A stretch of DNA of 5,962 nucleotides from assembly GCA_013213915.1 (NCBI GenBank), contig JABSRK010000232.1, positions 1 to 5,962 of the forward strand, in the 5' to 3' direction. Positions 5,162 through 5,962 of this stretch are shown one piece after another (within the stretch, counting starts at the first letter, position 1; the number at the start of each line of letters is the position of its first letter). The translations under genes were made by a program, and so were the position numbers. Source of the stretch: Planctomycetota bacterium. GTDB lineage: Bacteria; Planctomycetota; GCA-002687715. The notes beneath the pieces were generated by a model. It did no database searches. It saw only the letters and a program-made list of their open reading frames with translations, and was not told the DNA's origin.

Positions 5162-5962
5162 CTACAGGTGTGCGCGCAGGAACGCCGCGGCGGACGCGGT
5201 GAATGCGTTGAATGCAGGGGTCGGTCCCTCGAACGGGTGCTTGCAACCGAGGACGTGGTCGGCGCCGTCAATGACCTGGAGGGTGGCGCGTTCGCCGGCC
5301 AGACCAGCGAGTCGTCGCGCCGCCGCCACGGGGACCGTCGGGTCGGCGCCGCCGTGGGCGATGAGCCAGGGGAGACCGTGCATGCCTGCGGCCGCATCGA
5401 GATCGTATTCGTCGGCGTGGGCCCAGAGATCGCGTAGGGCGGCTATGCCGACGGGCATCATCTGGTTCGTTCGTGCGTTGGGAATCAAGACGCGGCCGTC
5501 GCGACGGATCGTCTCTTCCTGCTCCGGGGTGAACCTGGTGTCGTCCACCGAAGCGAGAGTGACGAGGGCGCGAACGTCGAGGCTCTTCAGCGCCAGTAAG
5601 CAGACCGCGCCGCCGAGGCTGTGTCCAAGGAGGCCGAGCCGGGCCCGGTCGATGGCCGCTTCCGTGTCCCAGGTCGCGCGGATCGCCGTCTGCAGGTCGA
5701 GGAGTCGGTAGCTCATCCGGTCCCGCTCGAAGAGATCGAGGCGGGTGAAGTGGACGGCGTCTTCGTCCTGCCCGGTGCCATTGTGGCTGAAGTTGACGCG
5801 CAGGGCAGCGAGGCCGGCTTCGGTCAGCCGCTCCGTCAGGAGCGGAAAGAACCCCCAATCCGAGAATCCCTTGAAGCCGTGGACGAGCACGACCAACGGA
5901 TGTGGGCCTGGCGAGCCAGGACTGCTGAGGGAGCACGCCACGGACTCGCGGGCGGCGCCGGC
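5162..5962 (-). CDS. Alpha/beta hydrolase (HGFKGF family), 5' end outside window
   Basis: A serine hydrolase of the alpha/beta fold, related to dienelactone hydrolase and S9/S33-type esterases or peptidases; the substrate is unknown. Counting from the GTG at 5941 it has 259 residues, but the frame stays open to the window edge. Homologues usually have another strand before the first conserved motif, so the true start is probably outside. Motifs in order: VVLVHGFKGFSDWGFFP (17-33, oxyanion region), VNFSHNG (49-55), RLDLFERD (67-74), nucleophile elbow GHSLGG with Ser108, Asp200 in GGADPTVP, and His229 in GADHVLGCKHPFEG. This is a complete Ser-Asp-His triad. There is no visible signal peptide or membrane segment in the part seen, but the N terminus is missing. 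It converges on iscA with no clear terminator between them, and the context gives no hint of the substrate. Confidence 0.9.
   Translation of the reverse strand, partial: AGAARESVACSLSSPGSPGPHPLVVLVHGFKGFSDWGFFPLLTERLTEAGLAALRVNFSHNGTGQDEDAVHFTRLDLFERDRMSYRLLDLQTAIRATWDTEAAIDRARLGLLGHSLGGAVCLLALKSLDVRALVTLASVDDTRFTPEQEETIRRDGRVLIPNARTNQMMPVGIAALRDLWAHADEYDLDAAAGMHGLPWLIAHGGADPTVPVAAARRLAGLAGERATLQVIDGADHVLGCKHPFEGPTPAFNAFTASAAAFLRAHL

Noticed and set aside
5022..5711. Plus-strand open frame of 229 codons over the hydrolase gene.
   Set aside because: Its composition is Arg/Ser/Ala-rich low complexity, and the opposite strand encodes a complete Ser-Asp-His hydrolase over the same bases.

Overview
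The window is a gene-dense, GC-rich stretch of bacterial chromosome. It holds seven protein-coding genes with almost no space between them, and two of the genes run off the ends. I see no RNA gene, insertion sequence, CRISPR array or phage gene. Codon third positions are mostly G or C, Shine-Dalgarno motifs are weak or absent before most starts, and the gene families are housekeeping ones. A cobalamin-dependent ribonucleotide reductase, a multi-domain exported FKBP and an 'HGFKGF' alpha/beta hydrolase together suggest Planctomycetota or another GC-rich environmental lineage such as Gemmatimonadota or Myxococcota. This placement is inference from family habit and is not firm.

Layout. (1) 1-1047, plus strand: C-terminal part of the adenosylcobalamin-dependent ribonucleotide reductase NrdJ. 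It is followed 17 bases later by a small thioredoxin-fold [2Fe-2S] ferredoxin (1065-1379). (2) 1454-2605, plus: an exported peptidyl-prolyl isomerase with three FKBP-like units, of which the middle one has lost its active-site residues. Its start region carries a 15-base palindrome and an ambiguous start codon. (3) 2598-3575, minus: YgfZ, the folate-binding protein of Fe-S enzyme maintenance. It converges on the FKBP gene with an 8-base overlap and diverges from the next gene. (4) 3602-4759, plus: cysteine desulfurase of the IscS/NifS type, then an A-type Fe-S carrier (4796-5134). (5) 5162-5962, minus: an alpha/beta hydrolase whose 5' end lies beyond the window.

How the genes fit together. 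Four of the seven products concern iron-sulfur chemistry. IscS supplies sulfur, the A-type protein carries clusters, YgfZ supports certain Fe-S enzymes, and the small ferredoxin is itself a [2Fe-2S] protein. ygfZ and iscS start only 26 bases apart on opposite strands, so their promoters must share or overlap sequence, and a 7-base inverted repeat with arms 21 bases apart spans that gap. No scaffold (IscU/SufU), HscAB chaperones or IscR regulator is present here, and the IscS lacks the C-terminal tail of the E. coli enzyme.

I did not find a clearly new biological system. The points most worth a second look are the shared ygfZ/iscS control region, the palindrome on the FKBP start, the degenerate middle FKBP unit and the extra cysteine in the YgfZ signature.
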